This document shows positions 8,357 through 19,699 of a DNA stretch of 64,000 nucleotides, in pieces. The notes under the pieces are model-generated. The model saw only the letters and a list, made by a program, of their open reading frames with translations, did no database searches and was not told where the DNA came from. Made by a program: the position numbers and the translations under genes. The stretch covers positions 1,116,001 through 1,180,000 of the forward strand of contig JBBMOL010000047.1 of the NCBI GenBank assembly GCA_037954665.1, given 5' to 3'. The first letter of the stretch is position 1; the number at the start of each line of letters is the position of its first letter. The stretch comes from Laguncularia racemosa (Eukaryota > Streptophyta > Magnoliopsida > Myrtales > Combretaceae).

Positions 8357-9680
8357 ATGTTTGGTAAAGGTGTTGGTGTGAGTAAGGAGGAGAGAACTAT
8401 GGATGTGAAACTGTTGAAGGAGGCTCAACAATCAGAGTTTAGGTGTATGACTCAAGCATTGATAGAGATGAGAGAGTCTATGGAGCGAATGAACTTGAGG
8501 TTATAGGCAGTTAAAAATAGGGAGCCTAGTGCTAGAGAGGGGCATAGAGGAGGTAGGATTCCTATTTCATAGACAGTTGATGTGGATGATGATAGTGACT
8601 ATCCGGAGGAAGAGTATGAAGATAGTACAGTGTTGGATGTCAATAGGGGCGAAGAGGTGGTAGAGGAATAGGAAGAGGAGTAGGAGCTGGTAGAGGAAGA
8701 GCAAGAACACATGAGCGTTACACTGCTGGTAGAAGTAGAGGGAATGATGATTTTGTAGATCGAGGATTAGGTGGAATTAAAATGGAACTTCCCATTTTTC
8801 ATGGTAAGTCTGATCCAGAGGCTTATTTGCAGTGGGAGAAGAAGGTAGAGCTGATCTTTGATTGTCACCAATGTCGTGAGGAGAGAAAAGTGAAGTTGGC
8901 TGTAACCTAGTTTCAAGATTATGCTATCTCTTGGTGGGATCAACTGGTGACCAGCAGAAGGAGGAACATAGAGTATCCTATAGATAGCTAGCATGATCTT
9001 AAGGCTGTGATGAGAAAGCGATTTGTTCCCAAGTACTATCACAGGGAACTCATGCAAAGGTTGCAAATGTTGAGACAAGGTAGTAGGAGTGTGGAGGACT
9101 ACTATAAGGAGATGGAGATGATCATGACTAGGACTGATGTGGATGAGGAAGAGGAGGCCACCATGGCACGATTCTTGGGTGGTTTAAACAAAGAAATTGC
9201 TGATAGGGTAGAATTGCAACATTATGTGGAGTTGGAGGATATGGTGCATCTAACTATCAAAATTGAGAGACAACTCCAGGGAAAAGGTCCATACAGGTAT
9301 GTTTCCAAACCTTCTTTCAGTTCTCATTTTGCATGGAAGGGTTATGGAAAGTTTGATTTTAAGGGAAGTAAGCCTACTATTGATGTTGCAAAGGGGAAGG
9401 TAGTTAGGGTTTCACCTGAGAAACCTAAGGAGGCTGAACCCAAGGGCAGGAACAGGGATATTAAATGCTGGACGTGTCAGGGTGTAGGGCACATTAGCAA
9501 GGATTGCCTTAATAAGAGAACAATGGTGATAAGAAATGGAGAAATTGTGACAGATGATGAGGGAGATGATAATGAGAGTGCAGATGATGACATGCCCGAG
9601 CTGGAGGCTTGTAGTGATGCTGGTAGTGTTGAGGAGGCTGTGAGAGGAGACCTAGTTGTAGCTAGGCGTGCAATGAGGCT
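8357..9680 (+). pseudogene. gag: Element E gag
   Basis: Capsid/nucleocapsid precursor. The ATG follows the TTTTGCAG motif. The N-terminal part is interrupted by TAG at 8504 and 8570, then a frameshift near 8648 leads into an Arg/Gly-rich stretch. The capsid core (WEKKVELIFDCHQC, RFVPKYYHRELMQRLQ, GSRSVEDYYKEMEM) is interrupted by TAG at 8908 and 8989. A CX2CX4HX4C zinc knuckle (CWTCQGVGHISKDC) starts at 9466. The stops are explained by CAG-to-TAG or TGG-to-TAG changes. The end is scrambled by a 41-bp tandem duplication. Confidence 0.85.
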
Positions 9681-9718
9681 GTGAGAGGAGACCTATTTGT
9701 AGCTAGGCGTGCAATGAG
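9637..9718 (+). repeat. 41-bp tandem duplication in E gag-protease junction
   Basis: Units 9637-9677 and 9678-9718 are identical except for one base (AGTTG versus ATTTG). The length is not a multiple of three, so it shifts the frame between gag and protease. Confidence 0.9.
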
Positions 9719-10340
9719 TACCCAACTAAAGGAGGATGGTCCTGAGGAACAGAGAGAGAATCTGTTTCATACTAGATGCCATGTCCAAGCAAAGGCATGT
9801 AGTGTGATTGTTAATGGAGGGAGTTGTACTAATGTGGTGAGTACACTCTTGGTTAACAGGTTGGGATTGCCTACTATACCACATCCAAGGCCATACAAAC
9901 TTTAGTGGCTTAGTGACTGTGGAGAGATTAAGGTGAACAGGCAAGTCCTCATTTCTTTTTCCATTGGCAAATACTGTGATGAGGTGCTCTGTGATGTTGT
10001 TCCTATGCATGCTGGTGACATCTTGTTAGGTAGACCTTGGCAGTTTGATAGGAAAACCTTGCATGATGGATATCTCAACAGGTATTCTTTTACTAAGGAT
10101 GGCAGGAAAACCATTTTGGCACCACTGTCCTCTAAAGAAGTGTATGAGGACCAATGTAAATTGGAGAGGCTGAGAGTGGAGGCCGAAAGCAAAGAGAAGG
10201 AGAGTAGAAAGAGCACTTCAGAAGGAGAGAAAAACAAGAGTAAAAATCAAAAGAGTGGAAAAATTGAGAAGAGTGAAAAGAAAGAGGGGAGTGAAAAACA
10301 AGACAACAATCGGCCAGGAGAGAAAAAGAGTAAAAATGTG
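9681..10340 (+). pseudogene. pro: Element E protease and charged linker
   Basis: Aspartic protease of chromovirus type, with the motif VNGGSCTNV. The expected catalytic Asp (DGGSCTNV-type) is Asn at 9813-9815, a G-to-A change, so it should be inactive. A TAG at 9903 interrupts PYKL-WLSDCGE (CAG to TAG). The second conserved block is GDILLGRPWQFD. A highly charged Lys/Glu/Ser linker (about 10170-10340) then joins it to reverse transcriptase. F carries the same layout with its Asp intact. Confidence 0.8.
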
Positions 10341-10439
10341 AGCTTGATTGCTAGGTCCAATGAGGTTAGGAATGCTTTGAGTGCCAGTAGACCTATATTT
10401 GTACTTCTGTACAAAGGGGCTTGCTTGGCCACTAATGAC

Positions 10440-11160
10440 ATTAACCCATGTTTGCTTAGTGTGTTTTCTGATTTGTTGCAGGATTTTGGAGATGTATTTC
10501 CAGAGGAGTTGCCCAGTGGACTTCCACTAGTCAGGGGCATAGAGCATCAGATTGACTTCATTCCTGGAGCTGCTATACCCAACCGACCTGCATACAGAAC
10601 TAACCTAGTGAAGCCAAGGAGATCCAGAAACAAGTTGAAGAATTGCTGGAGAAAGGGTATGTAAGAGAGAGTCTGAGTCCCTGTTCAGTTCCTGTGATTC
10701 TAGTGCCTAAGAAGGATGGGGCTTGGAGGATGTGTGTAGACTGCAGAGCCATCAACAAAATCACTGTAAAGTATCATCACCCTATTCCTAGGTTAGATGA
10801 CATGTTAGATGAATTGTATGGTTCTTGCTTGTTTACAAAAATTGATCTGAAATCTGGTTATTATCAGATACGCATGAAAGTAGGAGATGAATGGAAGACT
10901 GCATTTAAGACTAAATTTGGTTTGTATGAATGGCTTGTCATGCCTTTTGGTCTTACTAATGCACTTAGTACTTTTATGTGACTGATGAATCATGTGCTGC
11001 GTGAGTACTTGGTAAATTTGTTGTGGTATATTTTGATGATATCTTGATTTACTTTAAGTCTCTGGATGATCATGTTATGCATGTGAGTTTGGTGTTAACA
11101 AAACTGAGAGAGAAAAAGCTGTTTGCAAATCTTAAGAAGTGTAGTTTCTACATGGATAGG
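10440..11160 (+). pseudogene. RT: Element E reverse transcriptase
   Basis: RNA-directed DNA polymerase. Pre-RT DFGDVFPEELPSGLP is followed by VPVILVPKKDGAWRMCVDCR, KIDLKSGYYQIRM, VMPFGLTNA and the catalytic YFDD box (VYFDDILIYF). There is a one-base frameshift near 10615, a TGA at 10979 (CGA to TGA, before LMNHV), and a lost G near 11012 just before YFDD. Catalytic aspartates are present, but the frame is broken three times. Confidence 0.88.
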
Positions 11161-11820
11161 GTTAATTTTCTAGGATTTATTGTGTCTAGTCAAGGAGTAG
11201 AGGTTGATGAAGAGAAGGTGAAAGCCATTAAGGAGTGGCCTAGACCTAAGACTACTAGTGAGGTGAGGAGTTTTCATGGACTTGCTGGTTTCCATAGGAG
11301 GTTCATTAGAGATTTTAGCACAATAGCCGCACCTTTGAATGAACTTGTGAAAAAGAATGTTAGTTTTACTTGGGGTGATGCACAAGAACATGCTTTCAAT
11401 GAACTTAAGAATAAATTGTGTAATGCACCATTGCTTGCTTTGCCTGATTTTGATAAAACTTTTGAGATTGAGTGTGATGCTAGTGGCATAGGGATTAGAG
11501 CTGTATTGATGCAGGATCACAGGCCACTAATGTATTTTAGTGAAAAATTGAGTGGGGCAGCATTGAAGTACCCAACATATGATAAGGAGCTGTATGCCTT
11601 AGTACGCTCACTGCAGACTTGGCAACATTATCTATGGCCTAAAGAGTTTGTTATACACACAGACCATGAGAGCCTGAAACATCTAAAAGGCCAAGATAAG
11701 CTGAATAGGAGACATGCCAAATGGGTGGAATTCATTGAGACCTTCCCTTATGTGATCAGGTACAAGTAGGGTAAGGAGAACATTGTTGCTAATGCGCTGT
11801 CAAGAAGGTACACTTTACTT
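11161..11820 (+). pseudogene. RH: Element E RT connection and RNase H
   Basis: Connection domain FLGFIVSSQGVEVDEEKV, then RNase H: ECDASGIGIRAVLMQ, DKELYALV, HTDHESLKHL, and the last motif VANALSRR. The final catalytic Asp of the ADALSRR motif is Asn (11791-11793, GAT to AAT). A TAG at 11767 replaces the Gln of YKQGKEN. J shows the same D-to-N change in its ALSRR motif. Confidence 0.85.
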
Positions 11821-13099
11821 AACCCTCTTAGTACATCTTTGTTAGGATTTGAGTTGGTGAAGGAGCTGTACCAACATGATGTTGATTTTTCTGAGATTTT
11901 TGCTGCTTGTATTGACGAGAATGGGATGAATGATTATTATGTGTTTGATGGATTCTTGTTCAAGAAAAGTAAGTTGTGTATTCCTAGAGGTTCTGTGAGG
12001 GAATTACTAGTTAAGGAAGCATATAGAGGGGGCTTAATGGGGCATTTTGGGGTAGACAGGACCTATGATATGCTGACTCAACATTTTTTATTGGCCTGGC
12101 ATGAGACATGATGTACATAAAGTTTGTCAACACAGTATCACATGTAGAGAGGCAAAATCTAAATTGAAACCACATGGACTGTATACACCACTGCCTGTTC
12201 CTGATGAACCTTGGACTGCTGTGTCTATGGATTTTGTGCTTGGATTACCTAGGACTAGGAAGGGTAGTGATAGCATCTTTGTTGTGGTTGATAGGTTTAG
12301 TAAAATGGCTCATTTCATTCCTTGTCATAAAACTGATGATGCTATATACATTGCTGATTTGTTCTTTAGAGAGGTAGTATGTTTGCACGGCATACCTAGG
12401 AGCATTGTTAGTGATTGAGATGTAAAATTTTTGAGTCATTTTTGGAGAGTATTGTGGGGAAAGTTGGGAACTAGACTGATGTTTTCGACTACCTGTCACC
12501 CACAAACTGATGGGCAAACTAAGGTGGTTAACAGGACTTTAATTCAGTTGTTGAGGGCAATCATAGAGAAGAACATTAGGACTTGGGAGGATTGCCTACC
12601 ATTTGTGGAGTTTGCATATAATAGGGCTGTACATAGCACTACTCATTGTTCACCATTTGAGATTGTGTATGGTTTTAATCCACTGACTCTTATTGATTTA
12701 TTGCCATTGCCACCTAACAAGTTTGTGAGTTTTGATGTTGATTCTAAGGCAAATTTCGTGAGAAAGCTACATGCACAGGTAAAGAGTAGGATTGAGAAAC
12801 AAAATGCTAAGGTAGCTTCAAGGGTGAACAAGGGCAAGAGACCCATGATTTTTCAGCCTGGAGATTGGGTTTGGGTGCATTTTCGCAAGGAGAGGTTTCC
12901 ATTACAGAGGAAATCCAAGTTGAACCCTAGGGGCGACGGTCCATTTCAGATACTTGAGAGAATCAATGACAACGCCTACAAAGTTGACTTACCAGGTGAG
13001 TATAACGTTAGTGCCACTTTTAATGTCGCTGACCTGAGTCCTTTTGATGTAGGTGATGCTTTTGATTCGAGGACGAATCCTTTTGAGGAGAGGGGGGAA
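11821..13099 (+). pseudogene. INT: Element E integrase
   Basis: DDE integrase. The zinc-binding N terminus is damaged: EAH is EAY at 12022 (CAT to TAT), and the CxxC-type pair has lost one Cys (HSITC). There is a frameshift at about 12088. In the catalytic core MDFVLGLP and VSD are present, with a TGA at 12416 (CGA to TGA). The catalytic Glu of DGQTEVVNR is Lys at 12521-12523. The C-terminal GPY/F-type region RGDGPFQILERINDNAYKVD is intact. The frame then runs over the PPT towards the LTR-encoded tail. I see no classical chromodomain. Confidence 0.88.
13085..13099 (+). other. Polypurine tract, element E
   Basis: GAGGAGAGGGGGGAA, all purine, directly before the TG of the 3' LTR and inside the end of the integrase frame. 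Confidence 0.9.
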
Positions 13100-13845
13100 T
13101 GTTATGGAAGAGCCACTATCCCAAGTTTAGGGGCTGAATCAAGAAGAAAGTCAAGTGTCTGAAGTTGAAGTTCAAAGGGATTCAAGTCCAATAAACCTAC
13201 CTTAAGGACCAATCAAGATCCTGAGCTAAGAAGCTGCAACAAATCCTAATTTCTCATGTACAAGGTTTGATAAACATCACAAGTGAGAAGCTTCAAGGAA
13301 TCCAAAGCTTCAGGGAAAGGGATGATCAAAGGGAACTTAATGTGATGGAAATCAAGTGGGAAGAATTGGTCCAGGATCAAGGCTGCCAGCTTTGAAGCCG
13401 GTTTTGAAAGGCTGCCGGCCTTGAAGCCGGCCTTTGAATATACGCCGCCGGCCATCTTTTAATTACGTTGTATTTTTCCTTATTTTACGAATTACGATGT
13501 ATTTCTCGGATGTCTTCATATATATACCGAGATAAGACGATGTAAAGGGGAGTTTTTGTTCATCTTTGAAATACTAGAAAGCTTGTCGCTTCAATTCCTT
13601 GCGTTCTTGATTGAATGCATGCTAAGAAACTTTCAGGAGAGAGTTGATCGATCTTTTCCTGTGGAGAGTTTCAAGGTTAGGGCTTGATTAGTTCTAGCTT
13701 ATTCATCGATCAGACTAAGAAAACCTAAATCTAAACTATCTTAGGGTTTGATTCCAATTAGATCCGTGGGTTTTCGTGTTGTTGTTGTGGGGGTCTGTAG
13801 TAGCCAAAGGGGTTCTCAAGCGCAACTGCGGTGGTTCCGGTATCA
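13100..13845 (+). repeat. Element E 3' LTR
   Basis: 746 bp, TGTTATGGAAG to GGTATCA. The GCCGGC palindromes (about 13381-13453) are better kept than in the 5' LTR. Confidence 0.95.
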
Positions 13846-13850
13846 GATGG
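13846..13850 (+). repeat. TSD of element E, right copy (GATGG)
   Basis: Exact repeat of 7057-7061. Confidence 0.9.
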
Positions 13851-13998
13851 AGGGGCGAGAGCAACTACCCCCTATGGTATCTCAAGTACTGGGAGATTAC
13901 AATGATATTTTTACAGATAACTTGTTAAAAGGATACAAAGTCTCTGCTGCATTTGACCTATCATATTTGAGGACAAATCTTCTTAAGGCCCGAGGAGA
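13851..13998 (+). pseudogene. Element G: pre-RT fused to integrase tail (chromovirus remnant)
   Basis: VLGDYNDIFTDN resembles the chromovirus pre-RT segment (compare DFGDVFPEEL in E). It continues directly into YKVSAAFDLSYLRTNL, which resembles the integrase C terminus (compare YNVSATFNVADLSPF and SRTNPF in E). This implies the reverse transcriptase-integrase core is deleted. The frame then enters the LTR as ITRARAKGLQ, as in E. Family assignment is by similarity to E only. Confidence 0.5.
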
Positions 13999-14615
13999 TG
14001 ATAGGAATCAAAATCCTACAAGACTTATCACTAGGGCAAGAGCTAAAGGGTTACAAAATTTGGCGATGAGCGTCCTCTTTGAACAATCCGACCTGAAAAG
14101 TATTTGTATAATAACTTTTTTTCTATTACTTATTTGTTGTGCATTCCAGCAAGTATACTTGTCGGTTTTTACAGGGCGATGGATAAACTCACTATAGCTC
14201 AGCTTGTGAGTTATTCATGGACCTACATAAACCAAAGAAGAACTGGTCCAAGAAATTATTCAATTGAAGTGAAGAATCAGCCACTTGAAGTGTCCACTTG
14301 ATTTTTGTTATGTTTTGTGGTGAGAGTATAAATAGCCGTCAAGGACTCCATTGTAAAAGACTTTTGATTGATTTAGAATTACAATACTCTTCTTCTGTTC
14401 TTGAAGAATTTGAACTCATCAGAATTGTTTTGTGGCGTTTATACTAGTACTTATCAATTGGTATTCCATCTCGATTGTGGCGTATACATCATACCAAGGT
14501 TCTTGCTTCTCTATAAGCAACGGGTCGCAGTTTCCCTTCGTTTGTGATCGATCGACAACTGTTTGAGTTTCAAATTGATCTCAGGTTTCGGCACAGGTTG
14601 ATGGAGTTTGTATCA
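13999..14615 (+). repeat. Element G LTR
   Basis: TGATAGGAATC to GTATCA, about 617 bp, with TATAAATAG at 14327-14335. It is preceded by a purine-rich GAGGAGA and followed by TT and a PBS. It therefore has a 3'-LTR-type junction on the left and a 5'-LTR-type junction on the right. Confidence 0.65.
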
Positions 14616-14617
14616 TT

Positions 14618-14629
14618 TGGTATCAGAGC
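14618..14629 (+). other. Primer-binding site of G, initiator tRNA-Met
   Basis: TGGTATCAGAGC, a perfect 12-nt complement of the initiator tRNA-Met 3' end, two bases after the LTR. Confidence 0.88.
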
Positions 14630-15268
14630 AATTAGGTTGGTTAGGAATTGCCTATCTTGAATCCAATTTTTGTTCTTTATACATCTAGGTTTCAAAAAAA
14701 AAAAAAAATTCGTGTTAAAAAAAAAGGAGAAAAGTTTGAATCTTTATGTATTAATTGATTTTATTAGACTTGTTATAGCAATCACTATATGCACTCAATT
14801 GAGTCATGTTTAATTTCTTGTTAAATAGTAAAAAAAAAAAAGAGAGGAAAATTTGTACAATTTTTTTTTTTTTTGATTCTTAGCAATAGTTGTGTTGAAG
14901 TCCATAATTGAGTTGATTGAAGTGTTGGGGAAACTGTTGTGACTTGTTGAATTGTTGATTCCCACAACAAAGGAATATGTTGAAATTTGCGGAACGACTT
15001 CTGATTTTTTGTTGAATTCTAAAAGAATTGAGGAAGAAATTATGAGTGGTAAGAGGCAAGAGTGGTGAGAACATTAGAGTGCACAAAAGCCAATTGAATC
15101 TTGTGAGAAATAAAACACGAGTGATTAGAGAGACATTTCGTGATTGAGTGGCAAAACACATGAGGGAGTGATTTAGTGAGGATCATTATTTTCTATTATC
15201 ATCTTTGTTTTTGTTGCAGAAAAAGCATCTCTAATAGAAATTCTCCAGATAGTGTGGTGGGTGGTATT
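14630..15268 (+). other. Element G leader, truncated by insertion of B
   Basis: AT-rich leader similar in layout to that of E, with A and T homopolymers and an acceptor-like TTGTTGCAG at about 15213-15221. No gag coding is left, because B begins at 15269. The five bases before B are GTATT. B has no 3' end, so this cannot be tested as a TSD. Confidence 0.6.
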
Positions 15269-16821
15269 TGATAAAGGTATATTTTATCATGTTATATCTT
15301 GTGATTAGTATATATATTATTGTCAATTATTAGAAATTCCCAATGAAAAGATACTTAAATTGCATTTATGTTAATATCTTAGGGATTAATGGACTTGATG
15401 ATGTATATGATGCAAAACATGAAGAAATCACAAGCAAGGGATGAGATATGGCCGTGTCTTATGTAGTGTTTTTCCTTTCCACAACTATTAAAGAAAAACA
15501 AAGGATGAGAGGCTTAAGGGGATAGCCCATGGCCGTTCTTCATGTGGTGGGTGCGTTTACCCCCTGATCCATGGCCGTGCCAAAAAGAAGAAGGAAAGAA
15601 GAAAATGCCGAGAAGCTTATGGAGTTATCCCACGGCCGTGGTTTATGTGGTGGCAGTAACAACCACATTACACACGGCCGTGCCTCATGTGGTGGACTGC
15701 CGACTTTTCATATTCTTGTGCAATTTGTACGTTTTTGCGGAGCATAAAAGGAGTGGTGAGAAAGAAGAGAAAAAAATACGACTGGGGGAAGGAGAGGAGA
15801 CTTTGAACAATTTAGATTTGAGAGCTTTGTTTTGAGAAATTTTAGCTTTTTACAAGGGAATTGAAGATTGAATTCAATTGTACTTCCATCAATTGAGATC
15901 AAGTCAGAAATCTCTGAAGAGTTGTTTTAGGATCTTATTTCCAGATTTGCTACATATTGGTGACTTCTTATCTTAATCATATTTTGCATTTCTGTGAATT
16001 GGTTTTTATGTCTTTAATGGATTATTTAACATTTTTTGTTGAATTTTGTCTTGTTGTTATCAATTGTATGGCTGGCTAATTTCATTAGTGGGAATAGTGG
16101 ATGAAGGCCTAGTTTGCTAAAATGATCAGTGTAGTTTGGTTATGAGATTGACATATATGTGGAGTATTCATGTTGTGAATTCCTATAATTTCAATTTAAT
16201 TGTGATAAGATTAGATTGTTAGAAATCCAATCAATACGAAAGTGGAGATAGGATTTGTTAGGAATTCTTAATTAGACTAATGAGACAATGCGAAAGCGGC
16301 GTTAATTGGTTTAATTAGGGTTCATATAGAGATTAAAGCTATGTTCTAATTAATTATTCACTAAGAGATTAGGGATAATTGTATTAGGGCATAAGGCGAT
16401 CATAGCATTGAAAAATGTATGAGAGTATATCAGAATCCTCTGTTAATTAGAGATACGAAAGTGGACTAATTGATTTGAGGTTTAAAATGTTGAACTCACG
16501 TGAATAACCACATATAAGTTGATTTCAATAACTTAACGGTAGTTTAATTAGCATGACTAGGGTGAATTCTAAATTCCTGCTGTTCAATTGGAAGTATTTA
16601 TAAAAATCTTATAATTCTCATTAGCATAGAACTTAATTTAATCTCTTTAGTTAAATATATAAAAGATTCCTGTTTGAATTACCTAAATATCAGTATAAGT
16701 TATTATAGGTTTGGTAATCTTTTTAGTCCTCGAGGGAACGATACTCTACTCATCATATATTACTTGATTGCGACCTAGTATACTTGCTAGCGGTTTCATT
16801 TATACATTTCACGAGTGACCA
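15269..16821 (+). repeat. Element B 5' LTR
   Basis: 1553 bp, TGATAAAGG to GTGACCA, followed by AGTTTT and the PBS. An array of ACGGCCGT palindromes lies at 15449-15690, a CATAAAAG TATA-like box at 15743, and an AT-rich U5 part distantly similar to that of A. No second copy is in the window. Confidence 0.85.
15449..15750 (+). promoter_or_regulatory. Element B LTR dyad array and TATA-like box
   Basis: Five copies of GGCCGT or ACGGCCGTG, most paired with CATGTGGTGG or its complement CCACCACAT, end about 60 bp before CATAAAAG (15743-15750). The same pair of motifs recurs in B's own 3' UTR (19700-19815). Confidence 0.6.
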
Positions 16822-16827
16822 AGTTTT

Positions 16828-16845
16828 TGGCGCCGTTGCCGGGGA
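16828..16845 (+). other. Primer-binding site of B, tRNA-Asp
   Basis: TGGCGCCGTTGCCGGGGA, 18/18 to the tRNA-Asp 3' end. Confidence 0.9.
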
Positions 16846-16937
16846 CTATAAGATATTAGACTTTGTAGCTTTGTTGGTAATTTAGGTGCATTTTATTTTG
16901 TTGATAGTGTGTCTTTACTTTTCTGTCTTTTCTGCGG

Positions 16938-18467
16938 GTGCGCATGCAAAGGAGTAGGAGTCTTGAACTTCTGCCCCTAGATCCTGAGATAGAGCGTACT
17001 ATACATCGTTTGAGAAGAGAGAATAGACAGAGAGGAGAGAATCAAGAGGAAATCATGGCAGATGACAATAACAATCTTCCTATTCAGGCTGCCCCGCGAG
17101 CACTTCGCGATTTTTCAATCCCAACTGTTCAAGGACCAGCAATTAGAAGGCCAGCTGTTCAGGCCAACACTTTTGAGCTGAAGCCGGCACTTATACAGAT
17201 GGTGCAATCCAATCAATTTGGTGGATATACACATGAGAGCCTTGATGAGCACATAGCAGGATTCCTTCAGTATTCTAACTTGATAAAGATGAATGGTGTT
17301 TCTGATGATGCCATAAGATTGCAACTTTTTCCTTTCTCATTGAAGGATAAGGTAAGAGCTTGGTATAATTCTTTAACTCAAGATTCTATTACCACATGGG
17401 CTGAACTTCAATCAATGTTTCTTAGAAGATTTTTCCCACCATCACGTACTGCCAAATTAAGAAATGATATCACCAACTTTTCCAAGTTCAGTGGTGAATC
17501 ATTATATGAGGCATGGGAACGATTTAAGGAAACAATCTGGAAGTGTCCACACTATGGCCTACCTGATAATCTCCTGATTGAGGTATTTTATCTTAGTTTG
17601 GATGACACTATGAGGTCATTGGTAGATGCTGCAGCTGGAGGTGCATTGATGGGTAAAACATACACTGAAGCCAGTGCTTTAATTGAAGAAATGGCATCCA
17701 GTGCACATAATTGGCAACATGAGAGAGGGAAATCAAGAGCTGCATCAGTTACTGATATTGATTTTATTTCAGCTCAGTTGGCAGCTCTCACTACTCAGGT
17801 AAGCAAACTTTCTTCTTCTCAATCAATTAATGCTAACTTGCTTGCTAGTTGTGACTTGTGTTCAGGACCACACCCCTCGTTGGAATGTCCATTGGGAAAC
17901 TTTCCAGCATCATCCAATAGAGAGCAAGTCAACTATACCAACAATTTTCAAAGAGCTAATCAAAGGCCTTATTCCAACACTTACAATCCAGGCTGGCAAA
18001 ATCATCCAAACTTCTCATGGAGGAATGAGAACAACATACAGAACCCACCACCTGGATTTCAAAAACAAGTCCCTACTCAGATTCCTCCTCCTCAGCAAAG
18101 TCAGTCAAGAATAGAAGAGCTCATGAGGAGCTACATGCAAAAGACTGACACCCTCCTGCAAAACCAACAAGCTTCTATAAAAAACTTGGAGGGTCAGCTC
18201 GGTCAAATTACATAGCAGCTAAGTACTAGACCCTCAGGGTTTTTGCTTAGCAAAACTGAGGAGAACACCCATCATGTCAATGCCATCATGCTAAGGAGTG
18301 GTAAGGAAGTGAAGAAAGCTGAAAGGCAGGTAAAAATTCAAGAGAAAGATCTAGAGAAAGGTAAGCAGAAGGAGGAGGAACTCACATCCAAAGCACCAGT
18401 GTTGCAACCTTATGTTCCACCTATCCCTTTCCCAGGAAGACTCAAGCAGAGGGAGTTGGAAGCCTAG
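16938..18467 (+). pseudogene. gag: Element B gag (one frame with protease)
   Basis: Gag protein with the same architecture as in A: MRMQRSRSLELLP start, capsid core (LFPFSLKDKVRAWYNSL, FFPPSRTAKLRNDI) and CX2CX3HX4C zinc knuckle (CDLCSGPHPSLEC, from residue 305). In-frame TAGs at 18213 and 18465 both replace Gln codons (CAG to TAG, by comparison with A). Past them the same frame continues into protease, showing that gag and protease form one polyprotein in this family. Over 420 codons are open before the first stop. Confidence 0.88.
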
Positions 18468-19576
18468 TTTGCCAGGTTTTGTGACATATTTAAGGGGCTT
18501 CAAATTAATATACCTCTCTTAGAGGCCTTGAGGCAAATTCCATCCTATGCCAAATTCATGAAAGAGCTGCTCTCTAGTAAAAGATCCATGGAGAGTGTTG
18601 AGAAAGTAATGCTTCTTGGCGAGAGTTCAGCTGTCATAAAGAAGAAATCTGCTCAGCTACCTAGAAAGCTGAAAGATCAGGGAAGTTTCAGTATCTCTTG
18701 CACCATTGGTAATATTGATTTTGAGAATGTTTTAATTGATTCTGGTGCAAGAGGAGACCAATCACTGTGCAGCTAGCTGATAAGAGCTTAAGGTTTTCTA
18801 AAGGTACAGTGGAAGATGTCTTAGTCAAGGTCGATAAATTCATATTTCCAGTGGACTTTGTCATACTGGATGTGGAAGAAGATGACGACATTCCACTTAT
18901 TCTGGGTAGACCATTCTTAGCTACAGGTCAAGCTCTCATTGATGTAGGACAAGGCAAGCTCACCTTTAGAGCACTAGATGACCAGGTAACATTTGATATG
19001 TATGATCCTGTGTTTTTGTCTAATGAGAAAGCAAGGTATTCTGACATATCTGCTGAGGGTGAAATTACTAACAATGATGTGGAGGAAGATGTAGGGCAAA
19101 CCACTCTTGAAGTTGTCTTGAATGAGATAGATGATTGGGGGGATGGGGATGAACAGGAAAACAAAGGCTGTGAGCAAGTACCCCAGACTGAAAATGTTGT
19201 TGCTTTTGAGAAGATAGACCACTATGAGAAGACACCAGTGTCGACACTAATGCCCATGCAGACACTTGAACCTAATGTCTTTTCTAATCAATTGTTTGAT
19301 TATGAGTGTCTGAATTTAGGAAATCCATGGCCTCACATTAATCCAGCGCCTATGACAAGAGAATTGTAGCAGCAGATTCAAGGCCAGTTGGATGAACATA
19401 GGGAAATCTTGGGATGGTCAAGGGCAGACATCTAGCAGGTAAGTTTGTTGATATCCACTTACAAAACATTGGTGGAAGCTGAAAAGAAGGGCACCATACC
19501 ATGGAAGGAAGCTTGGAATCCTAATATGAAAATGATGGTGTTGGAGGAGTTGTTTAAACTCCTTGATGTAAGCTAA
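18468..19576 (+). pseudogene. pro: Element B protease and pre-RT remnant
   Basis: Protease with LIDSGA at 18735-18752. Directly after it about 52 bases are missing relative to A (the SINLMPLSIFKKLG part), which shifts the frame. The next frame resumes at QLADKS and runs through ILGRPFLATGQALIDVG and the acidic tail. TAGs occur at 19367 and in the segment ADI-QVS (19432-19434), both CAG to TAG. The last part ends in ELFKLLDVS exactly as in A, at the shared pol deletion. Confidence 0.82.
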
Positions 19577-19614
19577 CCCTGAAAGTCGGGCTAAAGACTT
19601 TAAACTAAGTGCTT

Positions 19615-19632
19615 CATGGGAGGCAGCCTATG
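19615..19632 (+). other. Post-pol hairpin (box I), element B
   Basis: CATGGG-AGGCAG-CCTATG: as in A, but one G-C pair is G.U. Confidence 0.6.
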
Positions 19633-19699
19633 ATTAAAGATTGTTGTAAATTAATTTTATTTTTCAAAAAAAAAAAAAAATTCGGCTGAGGATTTTAGG

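Larger units (their letters stand above)
7062..13845 (+). mobile_element. Element E: complete chromovirus-type Ty3/gypsy element
   Basis: 6784 bp with both LTRs, TG...CA ends, PBS for initiator tRNA-Met, gag, protease, reverse transcriptase, RNase H, integrase, PPT, and a perfect 5-bp TSD. The LTRs differ at roughly 30 of 746 positions, mostly transitions, so it is clearly older than A. The coding region has several stops and frameshifts, and at least four key catalytic or metal-binding residues are altered. The LTR-encoded C-terminal tail with RARAK-like residues and the PBS suggest the CRM branch of chromoviruses, but clade assignment needs a tree. Confidence 0.95.

Noticed and set aside
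7062..13845. Centromere-specific (CRM) role for element E
   Set aside because: LTR-overlapping tail and PBS are compatible with CRM, but clade and chromosomal position cannot be decided from this window.
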